Positions 19,123-30,553 are shown, counted from the first letter of the stretch. The stretch is DNA of 64,000 bases from Thalassobacillus cyri (GCF_900107755.1 NZ_FNQR01000004.1:276754-340753), one strand, 5' to 3'. Program-made: numbers and translations. Notes: a model not told the origin generated them from the letters alone.

Positions 19123-20190
19123 ATGGAAGAGGAACGTTTGCGGATCCTTAAAATGATTGAAGAAGGCACGGTTTCTGCTGAAGAAGGGGCTAGACTTCTG
19201 GATGCCTTAACGACATCTGAGGATCAGTCCCATACTGTTTCTAAACAGGTAGACTGGGACAGCGGCAGTAAGCAGTCGGAGAAGCAGAAACCAGATAAAA
19301 AGAAAAAGAACTTCATGGACTATGTGGAGCAGGCGATTCAAAAAATAAAAAATGCTGATTTAGATTTTAATTTTGGTGATTATGTTGAAGTTTCTCATAT
19401 TTATCAAAATGTCGGTGATCCATACAATCAGGTAGATGTTTCGGTTACGAATGGCTCGCTGACATTAAAATCGTGGAAAGAATCAGCGACAAGGGTTGAA
19501 TGTGAAGCCAAGGTGTTTCAAGCCGATGATCATGCGGTGGGTAAGAAACAACTGTTGGATAAAGTGAATTTCCAGGTAGCTGATGAAAAACTTTCCCTGG
19601 TCCTCGATGAGAAAAAAATTAAAGCTGATTTTACACTTTATGTGCCGGAAAAAATCTACGACAGGGTTCATGCTAAGCTGTTCAACGGATCAATTTCCTT
19701 TGAGAAAATAGAACTTAGCGAATTGGAACTAAAGACGTCGAACGGCTCGATTCAATTAGACCGAATTAAAGCTGAGACAGGAGATATCGAAACATCGAAT
19801 GGAACCCTTCATGTTAAAGGGAGTGCTTTTGATGATCTGGAAGCTGACACGATCAACGGATCGGTGAAGCTTAGCGGGGATTTTGGTAAGCTTGATGCAT
19901 CTACAGTAACTGGAAGTGTCACGTGTGAATACTTTGGGGAAAAAGCCCATACTGGATTTTTCCAGACGACAACAGGTAGTATAAGAGTCCACTTACCACA
20001 TAATGTAAAAGTCGATGGCAAGCTACAGACCAATATGGGCAGCTTGAAATGCAACCTGGATAATGCCAAAATTTATAAAGAGAAGAAGGAAGTCGTACGA
20101 AAAGAGTTGCTATTTGTGATTAACGAGCAGAAGGAAAAGGAATATCATTTAGAAGCGGAGACAAAAACAGGCTCGGTCACTGTTGAATAA
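19123..20190 (+). CDS. yvlB: YvlB-like DUF4097 family protein
   Basis: 355 residues. The N-terminal 30 residues (LRILKMIEEGTVSAEEGARLLDAL) form the short helical SHOCT/YvlB_N module. A charged linker follows, then a DUF4097 beta-repeat region from about residue 90 with recurring NGS(I/L) and TGS turns. No signal or membrane segment is seen. In B. subtilis the yvl genes respond to envelope stress; molecular function is unknown. It heads the yvlB-yvlC-yvlD operon. AAAGGGGAG is at the right distance from the ATG, and a TATAAT at 19076-19081 is a possible -10. Confidence 0.85.
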   Translation: MEEERLRILKMIEEGTVSAEEGARLLDALTTSEDQSHTVSKQVDWDSGSKQSEKQKPDKKKKNFMDYVEQAIQKIKNADLDFNFGDYVEVSHIYQNVGDPYNQVDVSVTNGSLTLKSWKESATRVECEAKVFQADDHAVGKKQLLDKVNFQVADEKLSLVLDEKKIKADFTLYVPEKIYDRVHAKLFNGSISFEKIELSELELKTSNGSIQLDRIKAETGDIETSNGTLHVKGSAFDDLEADTINGSVKLSGDFGKLDASTVTGSVTCEYFGEKAHTGFFQTTTGSIRVHLPHNVKVDGKLQTNMGSLKCNLDNAKIYKEKKEVVRKELLFVINEQKEKEYHLEAETKTGSVTVE

Positions 20191-20207
20191 AAAGGAGGGC
20201 TGGTAGA

Positions 20208-20405
20208 ATGGAAGGAAAATTAACGAGGTCGAAATCAGACCGCATGCTTGCCGGGGTACTGGGCGGGGTGGCAGCGTATTTCAATATCGATGCGACATTG
20301 CTCCGAATCATTTTTGTAATACTGACCATTCCTGTGACTCCTTTAATCCTGGTTTACTTTGCGGCTATATTCATAATGCCGAATGAAAGGAGAATGGATG
20401 AATGA
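20208..20405 (+). CDS. yvlC: PspC domain membrane protein YvlC
   Basis: 65 residues, a single PspC domain. The LTRSKSDRMLAGVLGGVAAYF motif is followed by one long hydrophobic hairpin. PspC proteins sense or respond to membrane stress. It lies between yvlB and yvlD, overlapping the latter by 4 bases (ATGA), which supports translational coupling. Confidence 0.88.
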   Translation: MEGKLTRSKSDRMLAGVLGGVAAYFNIDATLLRIIFVILTIPVTPLILVYFAAIFIMPNERRMDE

Positions 20406-20746
20406 GAAGCTGGCTCCTTCATATTATCCTAAATGCTGTAGCGATCTTTGTGGTTGCCGCATTATTTCAAGCAGTCCAGATTGATGGTGTAGGCGGCGCA
20501 TTGCTGGCAGCATTCATATTATCAATTTTAAATGCGATTGTACGGCCGATATTGGTGATTCTGACACTGCCAATTACAATTTTGACACTCGGCTTTTTCT
20601 TATTTGTAGTGAATGCTATAACCTTGTTGTTGACGGATGCGATTCTCGGCACCATGTTCGAAATTGAAGGTTTTTTCACGGCGATTCTTGCTGCAATCGT
20701 CATTTCCCTGCTTAACTTGATTTTGAATTCTTTTGTTAAAAAATAA
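20402..20746 (+). CDS. yvlD: YvlD-like phage-holin family 4 membrane protein
   Basis: 114 residues with four hydrophobic helices covering nearly the whole chain. The conserved ILNAIVRPILVILTLPITILTLG segment is typical of the YvlD/DUF360 family. In Bacillus it is part of the envelope-stress yvl operon, and no enzymatic role is known. It is last in the operon and followed by a terminator. Confidence 0.88.
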   Translation: MRSWLLHIILNAVAIFVVAALFQAVQIDGVGGALLAAFILSILNAIVRPILVILTLPITILTLGFFLFVVNAITLLLTDAILGTMFEIEGFFTAILAAIVISLLNLILNSFVKK

Positions 20747-20768
20747 TCAAAAAAGTCAGAGTCCGTAC

Positions 20769-20812
20769 AAAAATAGAGTATAAAATCGCATGATTTTATA
20801 CTCTATTTTTTA
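20769..20812. terminator. Bidirectional terminator between yvlD and splB
   Basis: AAAAATAGAGTATAAAATC and GATTTTATACTCTATTTTTT form a nearly perfect stem with a GCAT loop, A-rich on one side and T-rich on the other. It can terminate yvlBCD on the plus strand and splAB on the minus strand. Confidence 0.92.
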
Positions 20813-20814
20813 GT

Positions 20815-21843
20815 TTAAGTGAAATATTCAAACTTGCCTTCAGGAAGATATTTTTCAATGTATCCTTTAAGCGTTTCTTTCATATCCTCTTGTTCTTCTT
20901 TTTTATATACGTATTTGCCGATTCCATATTTCCCCCATTTATATTGTCGTTTTGTTTCATCCATCTCAAGTTTGCTCATGGGGTAGTTTTTTTGGATCGT
21001 CTTTTTAGCAGGCTGCGTAAAGCGATGCTGGATCAGTTCAAAGGTAAGGTCTTTTTTGGCGAAGGCAGGCAATTTGGCCTCCAGCTTTTCAAATAATTCA
21101 CGGTAACCTTCTTTCCAATCGTCATACAAATAAATCGGTGCAATAATGAACCCTAAAGGGTAACCGGCGTTTGCTACTTTTACGGCGGCTTCAATCCGTT
21201 CATCCAGCCTGGAGGTTCCGGGTTCCAGGAACTTAATGACATAATCAGCGTTCATACTGAAGCGGAAGCGCGTCTTACCGTTATGCTTAGCATCCAATAA
21301 ATGATCGACGTGGGCAAATTTAGTGACAAAACGGAGCTTTCCATATTCTGACTCTCCGAAGAATTCAATTGCCCTTTTTAGTGAGTGGGTTAAATGATCG
21401 ATTCCTACGATATCGGAAGTACAGGAGGCTTCAAACCTTGTCGGTTCCGGAGCGCGCTCTTCCATATATTTGTTTGCTGATTCAAACACTTCTTCTACGT
21501 TAACGTAAGTGCGGATATATGGCTTGCTGCCCATCGTCGTCTGAAGATAACAATAGTGGCAATGACCCATACATCCGGTTGCTAATGGGATGGCATATTC
21601 AGCCGATGGTTTGGAAGTGTCGAACTTCAAAGTCTTTCTTACTCCAACGACAAGGGTGGATTTGGCTACGCGGTATTGCTGAAAGTGATTGTCTCCTGGC
21701 AGATTCCGGACATGGTTATGGGAGGTGGTTTCCCTTATTTCGATTCCCATATTCTCAAACTTTTCCTGGAGCTCTCTTCCAAGAGGGTATTCCAATGCCC
21801 TTGGCTCGATATAGACAAGTTGTGGTATGAATGGTTTCACCAC
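20815..21843 (-). CDS. splB: Spore photoproduct lyase
   Basis: A 342-residue radical SAM enzyme that reverses the spore photoproduct (5-thyminyl-5,6-dihydrothymine) during germination. The 4Fe-4S motif is CMGHCHYC (Cys91, 95, 98), and the hydrogen-donor Cys is Cys141 in EASCTSD. Length is typical. The 5' end overlaps splA by 7 bases on the same strand. Its presence marks the organism as an endospore former. Confidence 0.95.
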   Translation of the reverse strand: MVKPFIPQLVYIEPRALEYPLGRELQEKFENMGIEIRETTSHNHVRNLPGDNHFQQYRVAKSTLVVGVRKTLKFDTSKPSAEYAIPLATGCMGHCHYCYLQTTMGSKPYIRTYVNVEEVFESANKYMEERAPEPTRFEASCTSDIVGIDHLTHSLKRAIEFFGESEYGKLRFVTKFAHVDHLLDAKHNGKTRFRFSMNADYVIKFLEPGTSRLDERIEAAVKVANAGYPLGFIIAPIYLYDDWKEGYRELFEKLEAKLPAFAKKDLTFELIQHRFTQPAKKTIQKNYPMSKLEMDETKRQYKWGKYGIGKYVYKKEEQEDMKETLKGYIEKYLPEGKFEYFT

Positions 21844-22094
21844 TGGAGGTCACTCCCGCCAAAATGATCAGCGTATGCCTGTTCCGCTTCTGCTTCCGAA
21901 CGATATACAGCGATTTCCTCGGTCAGCGGATAATAGGTTTCGTATAAAAAGAGAGCAAGCTGTTCTGGTTCTTCCGGATTACGGACTACGGCTGCTTCCT
22001 GAATATTTGCTACGTTTTGCGTATGTGGATTACGATAGATGACATAAACGATTTCACCTGCATACAGCGATTGCTGCGGGTCATGAATTTCCAT
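21837..22094 (-). CDS. splA: SplA, regulator of spore photoproduct lyase
   Basis: An 85-residue SplA-family protein. YAGEIVYVIYRNPHTQNVANI and LALFLYETYYPLTEE match the conserved SplA core. In B. subtilis SplA represses splAB expression. An upstream TGA in the same frame rules out a longer protein. The ribosome site for this ATG is weak, while a strong one lies about 40 bases upstream in front of a tiny overlapping frame. Confidence 0.88.
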   Translation of the reverse strand: MEIHDPQQSLYAGEIVYVIYRNPHTQNVANIQEAAVVRNPEEPEQLALFLYETYYPLTEEIAVYRSEAEAEQAYADHFGGSDLQW

Positions 22095-22128
22095 AAAGAT
22101 ACACCAGCCTTTTCCGTCTTTTTTTCAT
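22081..22128 (-). other. Possible 15-codon leader ORF overlapping the splA start
   Basis: On the minus strand AGGAGGG is followed after three bases by ATG and a 15-codon frame encoding a basic peptide (MKKRRKRLVYLYGNS). It stops inside the splA start region, overlapping splA by 14 bases. Such an arrangement can couple translation. The spacing is short and the transcript start is unknown, so it may not be translated. Confidence 0.35.
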
Positions 22129-22272
22129 TATCCCTCCTAGAATATCGATTATGAACGATTACTCATGGTAAAATATTCCGCCATCCTTAAATAATCGTTT
22201 TTTTCCATGTTATTTGGAAAAAATGCTACAATAGGGTACAGTGATTGAGATGATATAAGAGGAGGCTACGAT

Positions 22273-23208
22273 ATGTCGAAAGTTCGCACCCAGGACTTAT
22301 TAGACAGATTCGAACTAGAATTGGTGACGGGCGAGGACGGCGTCCATCGTGAAATACATACGAGTGATATCTCCAGACCGGGAGTCGAGATGACCGGTTA
22401 TTTCAAATTTTATCCTAAGGAGCGGTTGCAGCTGCTTGGGAAAACGGAATTATCTTATTTCAATGAACTGAGTACAGAAGAGCGTAAAGACCGGACAGAA
22501 AAACTATGTACAGATGTCACGCCCGGCATCGTCATTACCCGGGGCATGGATATCCCACCTGAACTGATTGAATCCGCAAGAGAAGCTGGTGTGCCGCTGA
22601 TGCGTTCTCCTTATAAAACGACAAGGGTCATCAGCAGGCTGACCAATTATCTTGAGACGAAGTTTGCGCCATTTACAGCCATTCATGGTGTCCTGGTCGA
22701 TATTTACGGTATCGGTGTCCTGATTACCGGTCAAAGCGGAGTGGGTAAAAGTGAAACTGCGCTTGAGCTGGTAAAACGCGGGCATCGCCTTGTGGCTGAC
22801 GACAGTGTGGAAATTCGCCAGGAAGACTTCGATACATTGATTGGAAACAGTCCTCCTCTGATAGAACACCTGTTAGAAATCCGCGGACTTGGCATCATTA
22901 ATGTCATGACTTTATTCGGGGCCGGGGCAGTTCGTAACTACAAACGGATTTCCATTGTGATGAATTTGGAATTATGGGATCCGAAGAAACAATATGATCG
23001 TTTAGGATTAGATGAAGAAAAAATGAAAATCATGGATGTGGAAATACCGAAAGCGACGATTCCTGTACGGCCGGGGAGGAACCTGGCTGTCATCATCGAA
23101 GTGGCAGCGATGAATTTCCGGTTGAAGCGAATGGGAGTTAATGCGGCAGAAGAATTTTCACAGCGATTGACGAACGTTATCGATCGCGATAAGCACATGG
23201 AAGAGTAA
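22273..23208 (+). CDS. hprK: HPr kinase/phosphorylase
   Basis: A 311-residue bifunctional enzyme that phosphorylates and dephosphorylates Ser46 of HPr and Crh in response to glycolytic state, controlling CcpA-dependent catabolite repression. The P-loop is GQSGVGKSE near residue 155, the capping segment is HRLVADD, and the C-terminal signature is [16 protein letters not shown]. It is the first gene of hprK-lgt-yvoD-ppaX-yvoF, the same order as in B. subtilis. Its substrate Crh is encoded in this window at 44068. Confidence 0.95.
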   Translation: MSKVRTQDLLDRFELELVTGEDGVHREIHTSDISRPGVEMTGYFKFYPKERLQLLGKTELSYFNELSTEERKDRTEKLCTDVTPGIVITRGMDIPPELIESAREAGVPLMRSPYKTTRVISRLTNYLETKFAPFTAIHGVLVDIYGIGVLITGQSGVGKSETALELVKRGHRLVADDSVEIRQEDFDTLIGNSPPLIEHLLEIRGLGIINVMTLFGAGAVRNYKRISIVMNLELWDPKKQYDRLGLDEEKMKIMDVEIPKATIPVRPGRNLAVIIEVAAMNFRLKRMGVNAAEEFSQRLTNVIDRDKHMEE

Positions 23209-23220
23209 GGAGGAGTTTAT

Positions 23221-24048
23221 GTGTCATGTAGCGCTGAAGCCCTGGACCGGGTATTTTTACAGTTGGGACCTTTGTCCATCTACTGGTATGGAGTCATTAT
23301 TGCCGCTGGTGCGTATTTAGGTCTCTGGCTGGCTGTTCGGGAAACGGAGCGGCTGGGATTGAAAAAGGATTTAATGATTGATGCAGTCGTCATCGCTATC
23401 CCGGTAGCTATTATTTCTGCAAGAATCTACTATGTTATTTTTGAATGGGAACGTTATGCGGGAAGTTCTTTGTTGAACATATTTGCCATTTGGGAAGGCG
23501 GTATCGCCATTCATGGTGCTTTGATTGGTTCTGTGATTACAGCAATCGTTTATGCCCGAGTGAAAAAAGTATCTGTATGGATGCTGCTGGATATTGCAGC
23601 TCCAAGTATCATTTTGGGACAAGCGATTGGGCGCTGGGGTAACTTCATGAACCAGGAAGCTCATGGAGGACCAGTATCAGAAAGTTTTTATAATAACTTC
23701 ATGCAATACCTTCCTGAATTTATAACAAACCAAATGTGTATCGGGGGCACGATGTACCACCCGACATTTTTATATGAATCCACCTGGAATATCCTCGGGT
23801 TCATATTGCTGCTCGTATTACGTCGTTATAATCCGCTCCGAGGTGAAATTTTCCTGAGCTATGTAATCTGGTATTCTGTAGGACGTTTCTTTATCGAAGG
23901 ACTCCGGACAGATAGTCTTTACCTGGTGGGAGAAATCCGCACAGCCCAGGCTATTTCCATCGTACTCGTGATTGCCGGTATTACAGCAATCATTTTCCGC
24001 CGCAAAACGAAAATGGCGGACAAACATTATAATGGGAAGAAAGCGTAA
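23221..24048 (+). CDS. lgt: Prolipoprotein diacylglyceryl transferase
   Basis: A 275-residue seven-helix membrane enzyme. It transfers diacylglycerol to the lipobox cysteine, and would act on the NirK, NosL and oligopeptide-binding lipoproteins of this window. The Lgt signature is [14 protein letters not shown] near residue 138, and HPTFLYES is the conserved second region. The GTG start at 23221 is in frame with the family; an ATG two bases upstream is in another frame. AAGGAGG precedes it. Confidence 0.95.
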   Translation: MSCSAEALDRVFLQLGPLSIYWYGVIIAAGAYLGLWLAVRETERLGLKKDLMIDAVVIAIPVAIISARIYYVIFEWERYAGSSLLNIFAIWEGGIAIHGALIGSVITAIVYARVKKVSVWMLLDIAAPSIILGQAIGRWGNFMNQEAHGGPVSESFYNNFMQYLPEFITNQMCIGGTMYHPTFLYESTWNILGFILLLVLRRYNPLRGEIFLSYVIWYSVGRFFIEGLRTDSLYLVGEIRTAQAISIVLVIAGITAIIFRRKTKMADKHYNGKKA

Positions 24049-24064
24049 GTAAGGAGGAGGAACA

Positions 24065-25021
24065 GTGACAGGCATCATCGCGAGAGGTATAAAACAAGGA
24101 TTGTCTGTGTCATGGACTTTAGGAAAAGTGATTTTTCCTGTGACATTGATTGTCACTATCCTCCGGTTCACCCCGGTTTTGCCATGGGCAATGGAAAAAA
24201 TAGCTCCGTTCATGGCGTGGCTGGGGTTATCAGGAGAAGCGGCTGTGCCGCTTGTGTTAGGTAACTTTTTGAATTTATATGCCGGCATCGCAGCAATCAT
24301 TTCGTTTGATTTCACGGTAAAAGAAGTCTTCATTCTTGCGGTAATGATGTCTTTCTCCCATAATTTGCTGATTGAATCTACCGTCGCCTCCAGGGTTGGT
24401 GTCAGCTGGTGGTACGTCATCGGCTTCCGCATCACTCTTGCGCTTTTAGCCGCGTTGGTGATCAATTTGGTATGGAAAGGCGGCGGTGAATTGGCCGACT
24501 ATGGTCTGGCGCCACAACAGCAAGCGGCTCCAGACGGCTGGTTCGAAATCATATTGCAGGGCCTGCAGACAGCATCTATGGGGGTCTTACAATTGGTTCT
24601 TATCGTCCTGCCCTTGATGGTGTTTATGCAATATTTAAGAGAAAAAGGCTGGCTTGATATTTTTTCTGGATGGGTAGCACCAGCAACCAAATTTCTAGGG
24701 ATGGAACGTAACACCTCTATGACATTGGTCGCAGGGCTGACCATTGGATTAGCTTACGGGGCAGGAATGATGATCCAGGCTGTGAAAGAAGACGGTGTAT
24801 CAAAAAAAGATATGTATCTGGCAATGATCTTTCTTGTAGCTTGCCATGCAGTCGTGGAAGATACATTAATCTTTATACCACTAGGCATCCCGGTTTGGCC
24901 GCTGCTTGCATTCCGCCTGGTTACAGCCATCCTTTTAACAGCTGTAATAGGGTTTATATGGAACAGATTAGAACAGAAAAGAGAGGAACACATACATGAG
25001 CATAAATACAATACTCTTTGA
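24065..25021 (+). CDS. yvoD: Nucleoside-recognition domain membrane protein, YvoD-like
   Basis: A 318-residue polytopic membrane protein of the Gate/nucleoside-recognition family. Two related halves each contain a hydrophobic gate motif ([13 protein letters not shown] in the first, [17 protein letters not shown] in the second). Substrate is unknown. The GTG start is preceded by AAGGAGGAGG. It overlaps ppaX by 26 bases, and the hprK-lgt-yvoD-ppaX order is conserved in Bacillus. Confidence 0.82.
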   Translation: MTGIIARGIKQGLSVSWTLGKVIFPVTLIVTILRFTPVLPWAMEKIAPFMAWLGLSGEAAVPLVLGNFLNLYAGIAAIISFDFTVKEVFILAVMMSFSHNLLIESTVASRVGVSWWYVIGFRITLALLAALVINLVWKGGGELADYGLAPQQQAAPDGWFEIILQGLQTASMGVLQLVLIVLPLMVFMQYLREKGWLDIFSGWVAPATKFLGMERNTSMTLVAGLTIGLAYGAGMMIQAVKEDGVSKKDMYLAMIFLVACHAVVEDTLIFIPLGIPVWPLLAFRLVTAILLTAVIGFIWNRLEQKREEHIHEHKYNTL

Positions 25022-25634
25022 TTTAGATGGGACGCTGATTGACACAAACGAATTAATCATCGCATCTTTTTTGCATACGACAGAACAATATGGTGACAGG
25101 GTATATTCACGGGAAGAAATTATGAACTTCATCGGCCCACCGCTGCGGGAAAGTCTGGCACAAGTCGATGAAAACCGTGTGGAAGAAATGATTGTTACTT
25201 ATCGCGAACATAATATGAAGCATCATGATGAATTAGTGGAAGCATATCCAACGGTCGTCGAAACAATGAAAATATTAAAGGAAAAGGGCTACAAATTAGG
25301 CATCGTTACAACCAAAATGCGTCAGACTGTTGAAATGGGCCTTAAGCTGACTGGATTAAAGGAACTATTTCCTGTAGTCGTTACGTTAGATGATGTGACT
25401 AACGCGAAACCTCATCCCGAACCAATCATCCAGGCATTGAACGCCCTTGAATCGACTGCTTCAGAGACTTTGATGGTAGGCGATAACACTCATGATATTC
25501 TAGCTGGACAAAATGCAGGAACCAAAACAGCCGGGGTTGCCTGGACGATCAAAGGAAAAGAAGTACTGGAAGAATTGGAGCCGGATTACATGTTAGCTGA
25601 GATGCGTGAGCTAATTGAAATCTTAGGGGGATGA
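24996..25634 (+). CDS. ppaX: Pyrophosphatase PpaX
   Basis: A 212-residue HAD-superfamily hydrolase. The nucleophile motif is [11 protein letters not shown], motif III lysine is in NAKPHPEP, and motif IV is MVGDNTHDI. PpaX hydrolyses the pyrophosphate released when HprK works in its phosphorylase mode on P-Ser-HPr, and its place in the hprK operon supports this. The start lies inside the 3' end of yvoD with AGAGAGGA upstream. Confidence 0.92.
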   Translation: MSINTILFDLDGTLIDTNELIIASFLHTTEQYGDRVYSREEIMNFIGPPLRESLAQVDENRVEEMIVTYREHNMKHHDELVEAYPTVVETMKILKEKGYKLGIVTTKMRQTVEMGLKLTGLKELFPVVVTLDDVTNAKPHPEPIIQALNALESTASETLMVGDNTHDILAGQNAGTKTAGVAWTIKGKEVLEELEPDYMLAEMRELIEILGG

Positions 25635-25638
25635 GCCC

Positions 25639-26187
25639 ATGCGCAAGACCGAACGGTACCGCATAGACAATGCCAATTCGCTGTGGCATATCTTTAAAAC
25701 CGTACCATTTTGGAAGGTCGTAAAAAACTTCCTTGTCATCCAAATAGCAAGATACACCCCTTTTCTTGGTGTGAAAAACTGGCTTTACCGCACTTTCTTA
25801 CGTATGGAAGTAGGAGAGCATACGGCTTTCGCGCTGATGGTCATGCTGGATGTCATGTTTCCCGAGAGAGTTTCTGTCGGAAAAAACAGCATCATAGGCT
25901 ACAATACAACAATCCTTGCTCATGAATATTTAATCAAAGAATATCGTCTTGGGGATGTCCGTATCGGGGATGAAGTAATGATAGGTGCCAATTCTACCAT
26001 ACTCCCAGGTGTTGAAATCGGCGACGGCGCTATCGTTTCAGCAGGCACACTGGTACATAAGGATGTACCAGCCGGCTGTTTTGTGGGTGGGAACCCCATG
26101 CAGGTCATTTACACCGAAAAAGAGTTACAGGCACGTATGCAGAAGGACGAGTTTTTCATGGAAGAGAGGGGCCAGAAGTATGATTGA
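25639..26187 (+). CDS. yvoF: YvoF-like acyltransferase (left-handed beta-helix)
   Basis: 182 residues. Hexapeptide repeats from about residue 70 (IGYNTTILAHEY, IGDEVMIGANSTILPGVEIGDGAIVSAGTLVHKDVPAG) indicate a trimeric left-handed beta-helix O-acetyltransferase. Acceptor is unknown. It ends the hprK operon of Bacillus, and here the stop overlaps the start of glpP by 8 bases, so the operon probably continues into glpP. Confidence 0.85.
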   Translation: MRKTERYRIDNANSLWHIFKTVPFWKVVKNFLVIQIARYTPFLGVKNWLYRTFLRMEVGEHTAFALMVMLDVMFPERVSVGKNSIIGYNTTILAHEYLIKEYRLGDVRIGDEVMIGANSTILPGVEIGDGAIVSAGTLVHKDVPAGCFVGGNPMQVIYTEKELQARMQKDEFFMEERGQKYD

Positions 26188-26722
26188 ACAAAGAATACTT
26201 CCGGCAGTCAAAAATATGAAAGACTTCGAGAAACTGCTGGAAAGCGACACAAACTACATTGTCTTATTAGATACCCGGATTGCTCTGTTGAAAAGCCTGG
26301 TCCGATACAGTAAAAAAACGGAAAAGAAAGTGTTTGTGCACACGGATCTGATTCAGGGACTTAAAACAGATGAATACGGCATGGAGTTCCTTGGCCAGGA
26401 GGTCAAGCCGGACGGTATCATCTCCACGCGGGCCAGTGTCATCCAACAGGCGAAAAAGTATAAAATGACAGCTATCCAGCGGATGTTCCTGATTGACAGT
26501 CACGCTATCGATCATAATCTGAAACTTATCCGGAAAACGAAGCCTGATTATGTCGAGCTTCTTCCGGGTGTCCTGCCAGAGCAAATAACAGCAATTAAAG
26601 AAGCAGTAGGGATTCCCATCATTGCTGGCGGGTTGATACGCAATCACCAGGAAGTCGATCAGGCTATTGAAGCTGGAGCGACAGCTATATCTACTTCACG
26701 CAGCGATTTATGGGATTTCTGA
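26180..26722 (+). CDS. glpP: Glycerol-3-phosphate-responsive antiterminator
   Basis: 180 residues. GlpP binds glycerol-3-phosphate and the leader mRNA of glp genes and prevents termination. Family features include DTRIALLKSLV, VHTDLIQGLKTDEYG, KPDYVELLPGVLP and IIAGGLI near the C-terminus, from a TIM-barrel-like fold. The start at 26180 matches the family; an extended frame from 25985 merely reads through yvoF in another frame. glpP overlapping yvoF differs from B. subtilis, where glpP heads glpPFKD elsewhere. A likely target is the glpD leader at 28716-28773. Confidence 0.9.
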   Translation: MIEQRILPAVKNMKDFEKLLESDTNYIVLLDTRIALLKSLVRYSKKTEKKVFVHTDLIQGLKTDEYGMEFLGQEVKPDGIISTRASVIQQAKKYKMTAIQRMFLIDSHAIDHNLKLIRKTKPDYVELLPGVLPEQITAIKEAVGIPIIAGGLIRNHQEVDQAIEAGATAISTSRSDLWDF

Positions 26723-26735
26723 TTCGCTGCTTTTT
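26700..26735 (+). terminator. Terminator at the end of glpP
   Basis: GCAGCGA and TCGCTGC pair around the glpP stop codon and are followed by TTTTT. It ends the hprK...glpP transcript. Confidence 0.75.
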
Positions 26736-26773
26736 GCTGTCTCCTTGTTTTTCACTATAAAGACCCCGTTAAA

Positions 26774-28633
<1,860 letters not shown>

Positions 28634-28648
28634 GTTCATATATATCAG

Positions 28649-28677
28649 TTGAATCAATGCTGTTCTGCTGCTATAAT
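28649..28677 (+). promoter_or_regulatory. Sigma-A-type promoter of glpD
   Basis: TTGAAT (28649-28654), a 17-base spacer and a perfect TATAAT (28672-28677). It predicts a start near 28684 and a leader of about 195 bases containing the GlpP-type attenuator. Confidence 0.8.
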
Positions 28678-28715
28678 GAATGGAGAAGTTAATAAGATTC
28701 GGTTCGGAGAAACGG

Positions 28716-28773
28716 AGAGACCACGCTGCTTTATAGAACTATCTATAAAGTATGTTCGTGGTCTCTTTTTTTT
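28716..28773 (+). terminator. Leader terminator (attenuator) of glpD
   Basis: AGAGACCACG and CGTGGTCTCT form a strong stem around an inner stem-loop (CTTTATAGA with TCTATAAAG), followed by a run of eight T. It lies inside the predicted glpD leader about 30 bases after the transcript start. In B. subtilis GlpP with glycerol-3-phosphate relieves termination at an equivalent glpD leader hairpin. It can also end glpK transcription. Confidence 0.85.
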
Positions 28774-28879
28774 ATTTATCTATTCTATAGTAATACATGA
28801 AATGGTGGTTTAATGGGTAAATGAAGTACAGGAGGATTCCGGCCGGGTCATATAGTATCGTCAGAAGGAGAGTTGTAAA

Positions 28880-30553
28880 ATGAGTCAATTTTCAAGTTAT
28901 AAACGTCCAGAAACACTATCAAAAATGGCAGAAGAACGAATGGATGTCTTAATTATCGGGGGGGGCATTACCGGTTCTGGTATCGCCCTTGATGCCGCCT
29001 CCCGCGGAATGAAGACAGCGGTCGTGGAAATGCAGGATTTTGCTGCCGGCACTTCAAGCAGATCGACAAAATTGGTGCATGGCGGACTTCGATACTTGAA
29101 GCAGTTCGAGGTAAAAATGGTAGCTGAAGTCGGTAAGGAACGTGAGATAGTTTATGAAAACGGTCCCCATGTGACTACTCCTGAATGGATGATGCTGCCT
29201 TTCCATCAAGGTGGGAATTTCGGTCCCTTCTCCACGAGTCTGGGTCTTCGTGTTTATGATTATCTTGCCGGGGTTAAAAAGAAAGAGCGCCGGACGATGT
29301 TTTCTCCGGAAGAAGCGATTGAACGTGAACCGTTGATCAAACGGGAAAATTTGAAAGGTGCCGGATTTTATGTCGAATATAAAACAGACGATGCCAGATT
29401 GACGTTGGAAGTCATGAAAAAAGCTGTGGAGCATGGGGCTCTGGCTGCCAATTACGCCAAAGTGGTTGATTTTATATATAATGATGAAGGAAAAATCGAT
29501 GGTGCTGTCGTCGAGGATCAAACAGACGGAACACACTATACCATTCGTGCAAAAAAAGTAATTAATGCAGGTGGTCCTTGGGTGGATCAGCTGCGTGAAA
29601 TAGATGGGTCGAAAAAAGGGAAAACCCTGCATTTAACCAAAGGAGTGCACCTTGTTTTTGATGGAGAGCGCTTCCCACTGAAACAGGCGATGTATTATGA
29701 TACACCAGATGGACGGATGGTATTCGCTATCCCGCGTAATGGTAAGACCTATGTAGGCACGACAGACACGGACTATGAAGGTGACATCGCTCACCCGACC
29801 ATGACTGAAACAGACCGAACCTACTTGATCGAGTCGATCAACTATATGTTCCCGACAGTCGATATTACAGTTGAGGACGTGGAATCCAGCTGGGCCGGTC
29901 TTCGTCCGCTGATCCATGAAGAAGGTAAGGATCCTTCAGAAATATCACGTAAAGATGAAATTTTCATTTCTGATTCCGGTTTGATTTCCATGGCTGGTGG
30001 AAAACTTACGGGCTATCGCAAAATGGCACAAACCGTTATCGATCAAGTGCGCGATATGCTGATGGAAGAAGAAGGTATCCGCTATTCTGATTCTGAAACG
30101 AAGTCTATGCCGATTTCAGGCGGTGACGTCGGAGGTTCAAAAGGTTATGAAAAATTCTTAGGAGAAAAAACAAAGCAAGGGGTCAGTCTCGGGCTTCCGG
30201 AAGACGGCGCAAGAGAACTTGCGGACTTATATGGCTCCAATATAGATATCGTTTTTGATTATTATAAAAATGAAAACGAAGCCGCTGAGAAAGCAGGTAT
30301 CGACCAAGTTGTCTTCGCTATGCTTCGATACGCGCTGGAATATGAACTTGCCTATCGACCAGTTGACTTTTTCGTCCGCCGTACAGGGGCGCTCTTCTTT
30401 GCTATTGAATGGGTACATGAGCATAAAGATGTCGTAATTGCTTATATGGCCAATGAACTGAACTGGAACGACACACAGAAAAAAGCTTATACCAAAGAAT
30501 TAGAGCAACTATTGAAGGAAGCTGTTGAACCGACTGAACTTGTGATGGCTTAG
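28880..30553 (+). CDS. glpD: Aerobic glycerol-3-phosphate dehydrogenase
   Basis: A 557-residue FAD flavoprotein that oxidises glycerol-3-phosphate to dihydroxyacetone phosphate and passes electrons to menaquinone at the inner face of the membrane. The dinucleotide motif is IGGGITGSGIALDAASRG near residue 27, SSRSTKLVHGGLRYL is the FAD-family motif, and the C-terminal DAO domain is complete. AGAAGGAGAG precedes the ATG. It has its own promoter and attenuator. Confidence 0.96.
   Translation: MSQFSSYKRPETLSKMAEERMDVLIIGGGITGSGIALDAASRGMKTAVVEMQDFAAGTSSRSTKLVHGGLRYLKQFEVKMVAEVGKEREIVYENGPHVTTPEWMMLPFHQGGNFGPFSTSLGLRVYDYLAGVKKKERRTMFSPEEAIEREPLIKRENLKGAGFYVEYKTDDARLTLEVMKKAVEHGALAANYAKVVDFIYNDEGKIDGAVVEDQTDGTHYTIRAKKVINAGGPWVDQLREIDGSKKGKTLHLTKGVHLVFDGERFPLKQAMYYDTPDGRMVFAIPRNGKTYVGTTDTDYEGDIAHPTMTETDRTYLIESINYMFPTVDITVEDVESSWAGLRPLIHEEGKDPSEISRKDEIFISDSGLISMAGGKLTGYRKMAQTVIDQVRDMLMEEEGIRYSDSETKSMPISGGDVGGSKGYEKFLGEKTKQGVSLGLPEDGARELADLYGSNIDIVFDYYKNENEAAEKAGIDQVVFAMLRYALEYELAYRPVDFFVRRTGALFFAIEWVHEHKDVVIAYMANELNWNDTQKKAYTKELEQLLKEAVEPTELVMA

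Noticed and set aside
25985..26179. N-terminal extension of GlpP by 65 codons
   Set aside because: The extension is out of frame within yvoF and shows no GlpP similarity; the ATG at 26180 fits the family N-terminus.
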